Part shown: positions 47,308 to 58,727 of the stretch, piece after piece
Layout: each line of letters starts with the position of its first letter
Position numbering within the stretch: the stretch's first letter is position 1
Position numbers and translations under genes: made by a program
From: Polytrichum commune
Taxonomy: Eukaryota; Streptophyta; Polytrichopsida; Polytrichales; Polytrichaceae
DNA: 64,000 bases
Direction: 5' to 3'
Assembly (NCBI GenBank): GCA_950295325.1
Contig: OX485808.1
Coordinates: 11,162,501-11,226,500, forward strand
Notes under the pieces: model-generated
The model's database searches: none
Seen by the model: the letters and a program-made list of their open reading frames with translations, nothing else
Told to the model about the DNA's origin: nothing

Positions 47308-47682
47308 CACGGGCCTTGGCTTGGTGGTTAGGGCTCATGGCCCCCAATGAGGAGGTTGTGGGTTCTATTCCCCATGCCGGCGTGGTGCTCACCACCTTAG
47401 TCCACCCAACTATGGTGGGGGGTCCTTGGACCTTGTTGTATGGGTACCTCGAAGCCCTTTGGGGGGATACCATGTCCGGTATCTTCAAGGCACTAGTGGC
47501 TAGCTAGGAACTAGTATAGCGTGTCACTATAGTGTCCATCCTCGAAAGGGGAGAGTAGTATTGTCCCAATGTCCCCTTGTCTGGTGGGCATCGGGTCATT
47601 GGCATTACGAACGGACACTTTATTCACGCCGGCCCCTTGCTAAAAAGGGACCGGAGTTTCTATCTATCTATCTATCTATCTT
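47308..47682 (+). mobile_element. tRNA-derived SINE (~375 bp)
   Basis: An A-box-like TTGGCTTGGTGGTTAGGGC (about 47,316-47,334) is followed 30 bp later by a B-box-like GGGTTCTATTCCC (about 47,360-47,372). This is the spacing of an internal RNA polymerase III promoter in a tRNA-derived head. The body ends 'aaaagggaccggagttt' followed by a (CTAT)n tail at 47,659-47,681, a typical plant SINE tail. The body's 3' half recurs in antisense at 43.3 kb, which supports a mobile family. Confidence 0.8.
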
Positions 47683-48369
47683 TGATTGCAATCTAACATA
47701 CTTTAATACGACCCTTACAAGTGGGGTGTGGAGTTTTCATGGGCAGCTGCTCCTTAACTTAGACTTGTTCATATTAGTGAAAATGCCGTGGTCCATTACT
47801 TGGCTCACGCCTCGATCACACCAAAATTCCCGTCCGGATCCAAACATGAAATTGTTGGGGACTACGTTGAGAAATAAATGTTGGCCCACAACTTTTCACA
47901 CTATTGCAGCCAGAGATGCCGACAGATGGTGTCTGAACTGGCTGGTGTGATGATCAGCCCCTCGGTGACCCCACCCCAGGTTCGGGTCCCACCAGGTTCA
48001 CGAATGAGTAGCGTCAATGCCCATGGAGGAAGCGTTTGTTATTCATGTGCTCTTTGCCAAGGGTTGGCATCGTCTCTCTTATTTACGAAACATTGCAAAC
48101 CACCCTTTCATTCCAAATTGTTTCTAACCAAAGATAACAAATGATGCGCCTTAGCAATTGAACGAATCTCCATGACATTTTTCATCATTAAAACACCACA
48201 CTGAATATTGTATTCAATGTCATATGGTATTTTATGTCATTGTAGTAACTTGTTTAATGACACTTTTAATGAACAAGCTTACAAATATTGTTATACCAAC
48301 TTACTTTCACTTCATCCAAATGCCAACTATTGACACAAAATTTGGTATAATTTGCATCCTAACAAATAT
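47683..48369. other. Intergenic, with a B-box-like word
   Basis: A GGTTCGGGTCCC word at about 47,980-47,991 resembles another SINE B-box, with GGCTGGTGTGATGATC upstream as a poor A-box candidate. This is too weak to call an element. No gene was recognised. Confidence 0.35.
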
Positions 48370-48616
48370 GTGATGTAATGTTGTCATGGATGACTAAAAT
48401 TTGCGTGAAAAAACACTTAATAAATGACAATATTTGCAACCTTGCAAACCTATAAACCCCCCCAATAATAATAATAAAATAAAATAAAATAAAATGACAA
48501 ATGACAAATAATGTTAGGTTAACATTTAGTGTTGGTGACACTACACCAGGGTTTTACAATTAGTATTGAGCAAGACAATGAGGATTGGTGACACTAAATA
48601 CAATAATTAGTGTAGT
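48370..48616. repeat. Dispersed repeat copy plus minimal foldback MITE
   Basis: 48,370-48,540 is a diverged direct copy of 14,395-14,545, with an added (AATAA/AAAAT)n run. Directly after it, 48,540-48,616 starts ACTACACC and ends ACAATAATTAGTGTAGT. This is a 77-bp miniature related to the termini of the foldback MITE family at 29.8 and 46.8 kb. Confidence 0.5.
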
Positions 48617-48861
48617 TTACAAATGTTGATTTAGTGTCCTCATTACTTTTGATATTTGTAACACTAGTGTGAATCTCTCGGCATATCATGAGCCTTGCAC
48701 CCCCACATCCCTTAAATCATTAAAGCATGCCATAAGGGTTTCTCATAGGAAACACGATATTCAATATTTTGAGAGAGTGGGATCCTCTCAAAATAATATT
48801 GGCCATTTGGACACCTAAAAGTCATGTTAGGTTGATAAATACTAGATTATACTTCAAACGT

Positions 48862-49263
48862 GTAGTTTCCATTAAAATGAGAGTATGTTAAGCTGGGAAA
48901 TCAACTCATTTAGGTTGAGTCGACCTAAATGAGGACATTATGTTATCAATTTAAGTTGAATCGACTTAAATGAGGACAATATTTTGTTAATTTAGGTTGA
49001 GTCGACCTAAATGAGGACATTATGTTATCAATTTAGGTTGAATTGACTTAAATGAGGACAATATTTTGTTAATTTAGGTTGAGTCGACCTAAATGAGGAC
49101 AACATTTTGTCAATTTAGGTTGAGTCGACCTAAATGAGGACAACATTTTGTCAATTTAGGTTGACTCAACCTAAATGAGGACATTATGTTGTCAATTTAG
49201 GTTGAGTCGACCTAAATGAGTCGATTTCACAGCTTAACATACTCTCATTTTAATGGAAACTAC
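48862..49263. mobile_element. Inverted-repeat element with an internal array of eight palindromes
   Basis: Termini are about 53-bp inverted arms beginning GTAGTTTCCATTAAAATGAG and continuing GAGTATGTTAAGCTG, with only about two mismatches. Between them lie eight near-palindromes of the form TTTAGGTTGAGTCGACCTAA, separated by 'atgaggacaatattttg'-type spacers. The spacer word GAGGAC recurs at 48,931, 48,972, 49,013, 49,054, 49,095, 49,136 and 49,177, exactly 41 bp apart. No target duplication or open frame was found, so the superfamily is unknown. Confidence 0.85.
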
Positions 49264-49901
49264 GGCGGAATTTATGGCGGAAAATCAAATGTTATTTTTT
49301 TACTTGTACTCTACGACTTTCCAGTGGTTTTCATTTCATTCTTGGATTCATAAATTGCTTTATGTACTCTCAATTCATTGGAAAACTCTCATTTGAATGA
49401 ATATTGTGTTAGGAGTCAATGAGCACATCCGTATAGTCAATGGACGTTTTTCATTTCATTTTCTTATTGGGAGTTGGTAAAATAACATATGAGTCTCTTA
49501 AGCAACTCATCTTGCACCGGTGAAAAGTGAAATTAAACGAGTTTACCATTATCATAGTAGATATGCAAGAAAATTCACTAATACAAGACATGTTGCCTAG
49601 GTCTTGTGGGGGTCTTATGTGTTGGTAATTATGTCTATGTACATTAAGTTTGAACATTCTGCAGTAATTTGTATATATATTAAGCCCAAATTGAGTTTGA
49701 TGTCTTTATTGTTTCAATGAACAAGTGTGATGCGTCATCTTATAAATTCAAATCAATAACTGACATATCATAAATTCAATGGGTCACGCTTTGGGTGGTA
49801 ATCATGTGTCACCAATAAAAGAAATGGATTGGTCCGTAGCACTGTGTATAGCTTTTAGCATAATATCATGATGAGATGAATATCAAGGGGATAATTTTTA
49901 C
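49264..49901. other. Intergenic, nothing recognised
   Basis: AT-rich with no protein-like frames and no clear repeat. Confidence 0.45.
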
Positions 49902-50061
49902 CATAGCCACACCGGGTGGACCAACCCCCCCCCCCCAACCAGTCCCCCCGGTTCGGAGACCCTCACAAGTGGGGGCAACCAACCAGGGAGCATGGGGCAA
50001 AGTCCCAAAGTGCCCCGGCTAGCTGGCAACAAGGTGGGTCCCCCCAATGTGGTTGTGCTAT
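49902..50061. other. GC-rich island with C-run
   Basis: A sharply GC-rich ~160-bp patch in AT-rich surroundings, with a 13-base C run near 49,926 and further C/G blocks. Its ends, 'atagccacac' and 'ggttgtgctat', are weakly inverted. This could be a short transposon or a degraded C-run MITE; the evidence is thin. Confidence 0.35.
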
Positions 50062-50566
50062 AAGTAACATGGGTGTAATTTAATAAGATTGAGAATCCTA
50101 ATGCATGGCCTCTTTGAAAGCAAAGCTTGAGAAAAATGAGTGATTGCAATTAGATGTGGCGCTTGCACATTCATGTGCAAACCTCATAATTTGACATTTG
50201 GATTTCACAATTTCATGGTTCATGTTCACTCCATTCAAATTGTTGGCACCCATGATATCAAGTTATTCTCCCACACTAACTATGGATCGAGTGAACGCAT
50301 ACTTAGCGTGAACCCTCTAGGGTAATCAAAGTTATTAGTGTGCACATCTTCCAAGTATGTTCTTTTTCTAAGGGTTAACAAACTAGAACAAATGTTCTTC
50401 ATATGTTCTTGGGTTTTGAGAATATTTCATAAACTAAATATAACTGGTAGGATTTTCCTAGAATATTCTCTAAATGCATTTCTTCAACCCTAGTTAATTC
50501 CGTTTGGTTTAAAATGCCTTAGAAATTTAAGGTAATAAGGATTGATGGGGACCCCATATTTTAGTC

Positions 50567-50757
50567 CACATAGTTTTTAAAATGTCATATCTATTTACTA
50601 TATATTTCATGTTTTACCAACAAATGTCAAATTGGTTGTTTGGACATCATAGAATAATAACAACTTTACTTGGTGTACAATTACATCAGTAGTGAAAGAT
50701 ACAACATTGTGTAACTCCATATAGTAAGTTGCATTAAACATCATATGTAGTAGAGAT
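50567..50757. mobile_element. Foldback MITE, copy 3 (decayed)
   Basis: The right half matches the family closely: 'caaattggttgtttggacat', 'actttacttggtgta', then 'taactccatatagtaagttg'. The left arm is largely eroded. Confidence 0.5.
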
Positions 50758-51272
50758 TCCTAGAGGTTTCAAAGTGTCACATCTACTAGTTGTCAATATG
50801 ATCATTGATGTTAGTAATTTTTTAAGTGAAATTTATTATATAATGACATTTAGTGTAGCATATTGGGATACTTGAGATGATACTTTTGTGTGTTTCAGTA
50901 TGCAAGAGGAAGCTATTTTATTAAGCATATTAATGGCAAGTGTCATGTGATCACATTTAGTATGTGAGAGCAAGATGCTCTTGAACATACTGATGGCAAG
51001 ACTTATCATTTGTGTACACTTTAGTCAACTTGTAGACCATTTGTGTAACATAGCATAACCTCATAACAACAATTGAACATTATGAACATTGAACATACTC
51101 ATGCCAAGATATTCCTAGCATATGTCTCAAAATAGGATAAGGGACACTATTACGCATGTGACACTAATTACCATAAATGATGTAGTTGGCTACAATTCAG
51201 CAAATATATTTGGATACATGTAGCAATGACCCTCATCAACACAAAGGGTTGAAGTAAGCTAGAGTTGACTAA
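50758..51272. other. Intergenic, nothing recognised
   Basis: Contains a small internal duplication of 'agtatg..agag/caaga' and 'atactgatggcaag' wording near 50,900-51,000 but no gene. Confidence 0.4.
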
Positions 51273-51771
51273 GGGCCACTTCACACATAAGACTGAGAGC
51301 CCGAGACCAATCCACTTCGAGCACTGTTATTGGTGGAAAAGGCAAAGCCGGTCCAAGTTCGCTTCACACCACGCTTGAGGGACCAACGGAGTACGTGAAT
51401 GCAAGATGGATGTAAAGTCTACATGGATTCCTACATGGCATCGAACGGACCATCTTTCATGGTCACTTGGATTATTTTCAAAAACCACCTCTTGGAGGTA
51501 GACCTAACACAAAACCAAGAGACCTTCATACTCCAAACACCCACAACAGTTGATTTATTCTATTTTATCATGTATAAAGGTCCACATGAATAGAAATTCA
51601 TTGGAATAGCATTTGGTAGAGGGCTTGGTCACATATGACTTCACACTACACATGAGGATCCGTGACCATACTACATGATTTTCGAGATATATTGGGACAA
51701 CCTTTGGACACTTTCTTTTGGGCTCTCACAATTTCATGGTCACAACTCTTGACTCGTGTGTGAAGTGGCCC
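51273..51771. mobile_element. PIF/Harbinger-type MITE, 499 bp, TAA target duplication
   Basis: Left end GGGCCACTTCACAC and right end GTGTGAAGTGGCCC are perfect inverted repeats. TAA flanks both sides (51,270-51,272 and 51,772-51,774), the 3-bp duplication expected of PIF/Harbinger elements. The interior has no intact open frame of note. The element at 6,251-6,741 has similar ends. Confidence 0.85.
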
Positions 51772-52046
51772 TAATAATATGGAAAAAATCAATTCCAATG
51801 GGCCCCAAGCTAATTTGTACAATGCCTAATGATAAAATTGAGACATGCGATTTATTTAATATGGACCCTTTCTTTTTAGCTGTGTAATGAGGGGTTATTC
51901 ATGCTCTTGACTATTTCATCTCGAGTGAGTTGCATAGATTAATTTAAGACATCTCATGCTAATTATGGGGTCAAACCATCTTAAAAAAAGAAATGTACAT
52001 GCTATAATTTAATGGGCAATTGACAACGTTAATGCTTTGGGTAATA

Positions 52047-52685
52047 CCGTAGCACCATAGTTGGGTCGTGCACCTCGAAACACATATTTATTTATTTCTT
52101 GAAAAATAAGGTTCGTCAACTAAAAATATAATTTATGAAATTTTGTCAGTCCTATGATTTAAAAATATTTAATTCATTTTTTTTGGTAAGGTCCAGTAGT
52201 ACTCAAAGTAGGTTGGTGTTTTTTTTCATTCATTCATTCGTGGCGGCTTCTTGGCCTTCAACCTAAGTATCCACCTTAACCTTACTTAGTGTGGCTCTTG
52301 TTTGTCTTTGCATAATGTATGTGTCAGGTCTTTTGTATGTATTTGCACTTTGACATGTGTGAGAAGAGTGTTGGAAATGGCAGCAAAACAACGACGGGAT
52401 GATTTTGCTTTTATCCCTATTAGCAAGGAGGAGAGGGAGATGAATATAAAAAGAGAGTTTGCTGCTTTGAGTGAGCCGGGTGCTGAGTCATTAATGCGTT
52501 GGCATGCAACCTCTTATGGCGCGTTGACATAGTTGAAGCTTAGAAGAGTTCAAAATTTCCATTAATTAGTGTTTTTCCCTAATATAAAATTTCACTTTTT
52601 CATTTGATTGGCTTCATAATTTCACCTTTTTTTTCACTTTTTTATTCGGAAATTATTTTTGCACGAACTAGCTATGGTGCTACGG
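52047..52685. mobile_element. MITE with TA target duplication, copy 2 (639 bp)
   Basis: Ends CCGTAGCACCATAG and CTATGGTGCTACGG are perfect inverted repeats flanked by TA. The first ~140 bp align with the 329-bp copy at 43.6 kb. The extra length includes a coding-like stretch from an ATG at 52,378 of about 51 codons ('MAAKQRRDDFAFIPISKEER'), which may be a leftover of the autonomous element or a captured gene piece. The right end lies only about 340 bp upstream of the SEC63 start codon. Confidence 0.85.
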
Positions 52686-53027
52686 TAGTGGTGGGGCCCA
52701 ACACAAGTGCATGTCTGATCAGTGATGACTTGTATACGCCAATGAGCACGCAGGGTTCAGCCAGCTGGTATCATTCTGGGGTCCACGTCACCGTCTCCTT
52801 CCTCTCGCGTTGTGCTTGCAACCGGGTTTTCTTTGCAGCGCAAGTCGTGGCAATGGGAAGCACGGTCGCTTCTCGGTAGACTCTCCCTCCGTCGCAGCGC
52901 CGATCTGCGCTGCTTGGAGCTTGGAAGGGCTTGGTGGCTCAAGCGCACACTCCATTACCGACCTGTAGCGAAGAATCGCAAAAAGGGAAAGGAAAGGAAA
53001 GAAAGAGCAGCAGCAGCAGTAGCAGCG
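52686..53027 (+). promoter_or_regulatory. SEC63 promoter and 5' leader
   Basis: The only available space for the SEC63 promoter downstream of the MITE. GC content rises markedly from about 52,780, and a CAG/AGC-rich leader precedes the ATG. No TATA box or defined element could be assigned, which suits a housekeeping-type promoter. The transcription start is not visible from sequence. Confidence 0.4.
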
Positions 53028-56000
53028 ATGGCGGCGTCCGAGGAGATGAGCTCTCTGTTCCCAATTTTCATCCTGTCGGTGATGGGCTTGTTTGTAGTGC
53101 CCTGGACGATCTACCGGATCACCACAGCGGCCAATCGAAAGGGGAAAAACCTGCATTGCCGCTGCTCCGAGTGTATGCGCTCTCCCAAGTACCAGACCAC
53201 GCTCCTCAAAAAGGTCAGTCTTACTCTGCCTTCAATTCTCTTACTTCATCATCAAAGGCCGAAACATTAAATTCTATGTTGCAGCTCACTAATTCCATCC
53301 CCCAGGAGGTCCAGCAAGTTGTTGAAATTATCGCACCAGGTGGAGTGCTTGGGACTGAAACCCTGATTGAAACCCTGAATCCCTAATTGAGACCCTGAAC
53401 CCCTAATTGAGACCTTGAAGCTGCGATTCATGGCTAGTTAAGCAATGTTTATTTTGGAAGGAAGTGGATGTGGATGTGGATGTGTAGTTCGAGAATCAGG
53501 GATGGTATATGTATGTGTCAAGACTCTGTTAGAACGATTGCATGGGAGTAGGTTACAAATTGAAGGAGCATGGTGTGTCTGTGATTATACTTGAGATGGT
53601 TCTGGGGTCGGAATTGCGCTATGGAGGATCCTGGGCCAGGTGTTACCTGCAATTGAATTTCAGGACAGGATTAGGGATATGTGTTTGGTGTCTGGTGTTA
53701 GTGGGCAGTGAAGGTTTATTTGGCCAGTTATAGTTTAGGAGTTCTTGTGTTGATGTTGAGCTCTCGGTGGATCTTTGGTAACAATACAGGTTGTATTGAT
53801 TATTACTGGTGTTGTGAAGAATGTTGTGCTCTTTAGCTGTAGTAAGATTACAATGAGCTCTATTTCTAGAATCTATATAGTATTAGAGGAAGTTATTTCG
53901 AAGGATGCCCTTCTGTAAAGAAGATCATTGACTTTCCAAGAAAAGGATTGGAACTGTACTGATAGAAGCACAGAATAGAGAGAAAGGGTTTCTCTTTTGT
54001 TACTAATTAAATGCTGAGCATGTTGCCAGATAGGGAGGGTATCAACTTGCAGCAATGTGACGTTGGTGCTCATGTGGATAATCATGGCATTTCTCATATA
54101 CTATATCAAGCTGAGCACTCAAGAGGTTAGTCTTTACTTTTTAATCTTTAGTTTACTTGATCTAAACCAGGTTGCCATGCAGTTTTGTACATCAAAGATG
54201 TTTTTTATTGTGTGTAATTGCATTTTGCAGGGTGATGCTAATTTCACTTTGTGTCTTGTGGTGGAGCAGAATCAAATCTTTGAGCCTTACTCAATTTTGG
54301 GCTTGCAAACAGGGGCTTCAGATTCTGACATTAAGAAGGCATACAGAAATTTATCAAGACAGTATCATCCTGATAAAAATCCAGATCCTGGTATGAGTAA
54401 CATCTGTTCCCTCACTGTAAAGCAAAATTTCTGGAGTTTCATAAGCAGACTGAAAGAATGAAATGTTGAATTGCTAATTTCTGTGTGGAATGAACTGGAC
54501 AGGTGTCTTTGTATCTACTTTGATCTTCATTAGAGTGTAGTTGTCATGGATATTAATCATTGTTCTGATCTAAACCAACAAATTTTGATATTGGGAAGTT
54601 TGACTATACACAGAGGCAAACAAATATTTTGTGGACTATATCTCAAAGGCGTATCAGGCACTCACGGATCAAGCATCAAGGGAAAATTATGAAAAATATG
54701 GTCATCCTGATGGACGTCAGGTTTGTGCTAGAGACAATAGCTGTCACCTTCCTAGCATCCAGTTTTAGAAACTAGATCACTAGTCATGAACGGTATTTGC
54801 ATGCACGATCCATCAGTTGTCAACATCCCGTTTCGCCCAATGAGGGGGTTTGATTATGATATGCTGGCAACCAGAGTTATGACACCATTTTCCCTCTTAT
54901 GTCCTGCTTCTTAGACTAAGGTTGTGTGTATCTAAATCAATGGTCAAAGATAAGCTTCTCTTGGATACGAGCTATGGTTCTTACAATGCTCCATGGGAGA
55001 TGTTTGCAGGGAATGCAAATGGGTATAGCTTTGCCATCTATACTCCTCAATATTCAGGGGGCAGCTGGAGGAGCTGTACTTTTGGGATTGGTTGGATTTG
55101 GTATCCTTGCTCCTCTTTTGGCAGCAGTTATTTACCTTTCGCGCTCCTCCAAGTATACTGGCAACAATGTCATGCATCAGACAGTGCTCACATATTATCA
55201 CTTCATGAAGCCATCTCTTGCACCCAGGTGTGTAATAACTCTTACACATGGTTTGGATAATTGTTCATGCACTGATATGAGTGACCTCTTGAGAGATGTC
55301 AGCATTGCAGAAGTCTACTGGTGAATCAGAGTAAGAGAAGTACTAGACTGGATTAGTTGAAGGGTCATCTACAATTATGTCAAGGTACAACAGTTGTTAC
55401 ATAAATGAATGGAATCTGTATTCCATGTCTGATACCACATTTCCTTAATGCACTATGTTAGACAACCGTATATAGAATCTTCCTGAATGCCTTCTAAGTC
55501 ATCACTGATGGGAGCTTTGTTCATTGCAGCAAAGTGATGGATGTGCTGGTCAAAGCTGCGGAGTATATAGAGATGCCAGTGAGACGCAGTGATGATGAGC
55601 CACTACAGAAGTTGTTTCTGGTTGTCAGAAGTGAACTTAATCTGGATCCTAAAAACCTCAAGCAAGAGCAGGCCAAGTTTTGGAAGCGACATCCAGCCCT
55701 GATCAAGGTATGCATCTTCAGTTTTTAATTCAGTTACAACTGCTAAATTGCTGTACTGTAAGAGTCTGTTGGTCCATCAAGAAGTTGTTTGTTATATCAG
55801 TGTTCTCCAGAATCTTGTTAAAACTTAGCAACCACAGGTAGTAATCATGTCAACTGATATCTTAGCAGTAGTGGGAGTTTCCATTTCAGGTAGTTCTTAC
55901 AGGTCTGCATTGTAGCTGTAGGTGTTTTCTTTGTCAGATTCACACAGTACAACTAAGTGGACCTACTTGTGCAATGTTACAGACAGAACTACTTCTCCTG

Positions 56001-58064
56001 GCTCAGTTGACGAGGGAGGCTGCTCAAGTTCCTATTGGACTCCAGGCCGATTTTGATCATGTGCTACGCCTCACTCCTTGTCTTCTCGAAGAACTCATGA
56101 AGGTAATGGAGGGTTTTTTTGAACGTTGTCAGCTCAGCATGTGTACAGGGATTGTTTTTTGACTTTGTTGTGCAATTGATGAATGAATTAGGGATATCAT
56201 TTCATGACCTTGATATGATGAAACTTTCTCTTCTCTGTCATTTCAACTCTATTAGTTCTTTCTATATTTTGCATGATGTAGTTTCCATTTCTATTTCCAT
56301 ATCTTATATGGTGAAGTGTCCAAGTTTATCTCTTTTACCTCTTGCTGCATGATGTCCATTAACTGTTATTTTTGCACTGTTCTGCAGATGGCAGTAGCAG
56401 CTCGTAATGCAGAGGGCCATGGTTGGTTGCGACCAGCTCTTGGTGTCATGGAGCTGTCCCAAGGCATCACACAGGTTCTGGTTCTCACCCAGTGGAAGTT
56501 ATCCCTCCTGCTTGCAGTATGTGATTTAGAGTACTCTTCCCAGAAATATGTTATGCACAATCCCAAGTCTCCTGTACCATCTGTGAAGTGGATACATCTG
56601 AAAATGAATGCACCAGAAATTGGAGACACTGGGGTTTTAGAGCTGTATTAATGAGATGAAAGCAAGTTAATGACATGTGCACATTTCTGTTGGATACAGC
56701 GTAAATTTATCTGAATTTGAAACTTTTTGTTGTCCCATTAGGCTGTTCCATTGAGTGCAAGGAAAGTGTCTGGAGCAGCAGCATCAGCAGGATCAAGCGA
56801 TGGGATTGCACCATTTTTGCAGTTACCACACTTTAGTGAGGGTGTTGTGAAAAAACTTGGTCGCAAGGTATTACTTCCTCCAGCTTCTTTGTAGTTTCTT
56901 ATAAGCTTGGACATCAAGTTTTAACTTATACTCTTCTTTTGCATTTGTCACCGAGTATCTTTGTCATATTCAGATATTTCTCCAGGTATGCTCTTTTGTG
57001 CAATTCTCTTAGCTTGAAGATTGATTGACTAGAAAGGGCTATTGTAACATAATCTTACAAACAAATACAATTCGTAAACTTTGATGAGTATAGTACAGCT
57101 CTCTTTCTCAAATGAGAAGGATGAAGTCTATTATATCCATGACAGTTGGTGGACGAGCATCCTGATATTCAAGCTGCTGATGAGTTGCTGTTGCTTGATA
57201 CAGAAAATCCGCACTTTCCAAGAGCTAAAAGATCTAAGCCCTGAGGAGCGCACAGAGCTTCTAACATCTGTAGGGGGTTTCTCAGCACAAGAAGCTGCAG
57301 ATGTTGAGGCAGTATTGCAGATGATTCCAAATATCAATCTTGATGTGGTTTGCGAGACTGAAGGTGAAGAGGGTGTTCAGGCTGGTGACATTGTGACTTT
57401 GAGAGCATGGATTACTTTGCAACGGCCAAACGGACTTGTGGCTGCCCATCCCCATGCCCCTCACTTTCCTTATGCGAAGGATGAACACTACTGGTTGTTA
57501 TTGGCAGATGTCAATTTTAATTCTGTGTGGGTGTCTCAGCGGGTGAGCTTCACAGATGAACCTGCTGCATTAGCAGCAGCCTCAAAAACCATTCAAGAAT
57601 CCTTGGAGGGCACAGGGGCAGATGATGCTGAAGTTACTAAGGCAGTCCGATCTGCAGTTGAAAGAGTTAAATCTGGATCTCGACTTGTTATGTCAAAATT
57701 CCAGGCTCCAGCAGAGGGTAATTACAACCTTACTGCATTCTGTCTTTCAGATACATGGATTGGTGTGGACCGCAAAGTGAACATCAAGTTGAAGGTCTTG
57801 AAGAGAAGCAGAGCAGGTACACGGGTGGGCATGGTCTCTGAGGAGAGTCCATTGTTAGAGGAAGGTTCAGAAGAAGAAGGCGAAGATGCAAACGCCAATG
57901 GTGACTACGACGAAGATTATGAAAGTGAGTACAGTGAAGATGAAGGTGAAGATGAAGGAGCGGAGAAGGGAAAGAGTAAGGACAAGAAGTCAATCAAAGG
58001 TGCTACTGGGGACTCGGTAGAAAATGTTGATGGTGGGAGCTTATCAGAGGATTCTGCAGAATGA
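53028..58064 (+). CDS. SEC63: SEC63/ERdj2-type J-domain protein of the ER translocon
   Basis: Ten exons join in frame: 53028-53213, 54030-54125, 54270-54390, 54614-54720, 55010-55227, 55530-55707, 55983-56102, 56388-56474, 56742-56867 and 57204-58064. They encode 699 residues, close to Arabidopsis ERdj2 (about 690). The protein starts [15 protein letters not shown]. It has membrane segments at about 8-28, 74-91 and 191-212, and a lumenal J domain with the HPD motif at 127-129. A Sec63 domain follows ('[17 protein letters not shown]', '[15 protein letters not shown]', '[17 protein letters not shown]', '[20 protein letters not shown]'). The tail is strongly acidic (about 650-699). Sec63 recruits lumenal BiP to the Sec61 channel for protein import. 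All junctions are GT..AG. The exon 2 start was chosen because it restores the conserved '[10 protein letters not shown]' segment. Confidence 0.95.
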
Positions 58065-58727
58065 ATTTCTCAATTTTGAGTTTAGCAGTTCTAATTGCCT
58101 TATTGGCAGCAAAGAGTTTTATGACCATCTTGCATTTAGAGATACGATTGCATGGACAGTCAATCGACAATAAGTCCACATTACGTTAGCGTGTTGCAGT
58201 TATGCAATCCATCTTCTGTTGGTCAGCAGATTTGCAAGTTAGTTCTATGCCACCTTGCTTCTAGACATATGCGGTTTGGCTACTATTGGTCAATGTTGAG
58301 TGGAGTAGGAAGTTCTTGTTGCTATTGGGTCTGTCTGTTTACAACATAAAGTGGTATTAGAGGTGAATCTTTTTGGATTTTGTTTGAGACAATTTTTCTG
58401 AAGAGAGGGCTCAAATCATGCAGGACATACTGGAGCAAAATTATGTTTCCTGTCACTTAATTCTACAAAACAAATACAATGAGTGCCCGTGTGTCTAGAT
58501 TTTTGCATGGTGGACACAGTTTTTGGGTGAAAGTAAAACATTCGATAAGCAAACTTGTTGATATCAATTGAAAAATTACACCATACGATTGGTATCTGCA
58601 AATAACTTGGTGAACTCCATGTGAGCATTTGTTCAGTTTAAAATCAAATGAATTCATCATGTATATGAAGATTACATAGTGTTGGGTTGAAACTTTTTAG
58701 GTGATATAATCACATGTAAGTACACCT
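58065..58727 (+). other. SEC63 3' flank
   Basis: Presumed 3' UTR of SEC63 followed by spacer. No clear polyadenylation signal could be assigned. No other gene was recognised. Confidence 0.4.

Noticed and set aside
47360..47372. Possible functional tRNA gene
   Set aside because: A and B boxes are present but there is no acceptor-stem pairing or anticodon arm, and the sequence continues into a SINE body and tail.
47250..47507. 85-codon plus-strand open frame
   Set aside because: It overlaps the tRNA-like head and body of the SINE and has no protein family pattern.
48862..49263. CRISPR-like array (regular 41-bp period)
   Set aside because: The spacers are themselves repeated and the context is a plant nuclear genome; the structure is a palindromic tandem repeat within an inverted-repeat element.
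53214..53386. Extension of SEC63 exon 1 through the GTCAGT donor
   Set aside because: Frames past 53,213 lose similarity at once, whereas splicing to 54,030 restores the conserved segment leading into the second membrane helix.
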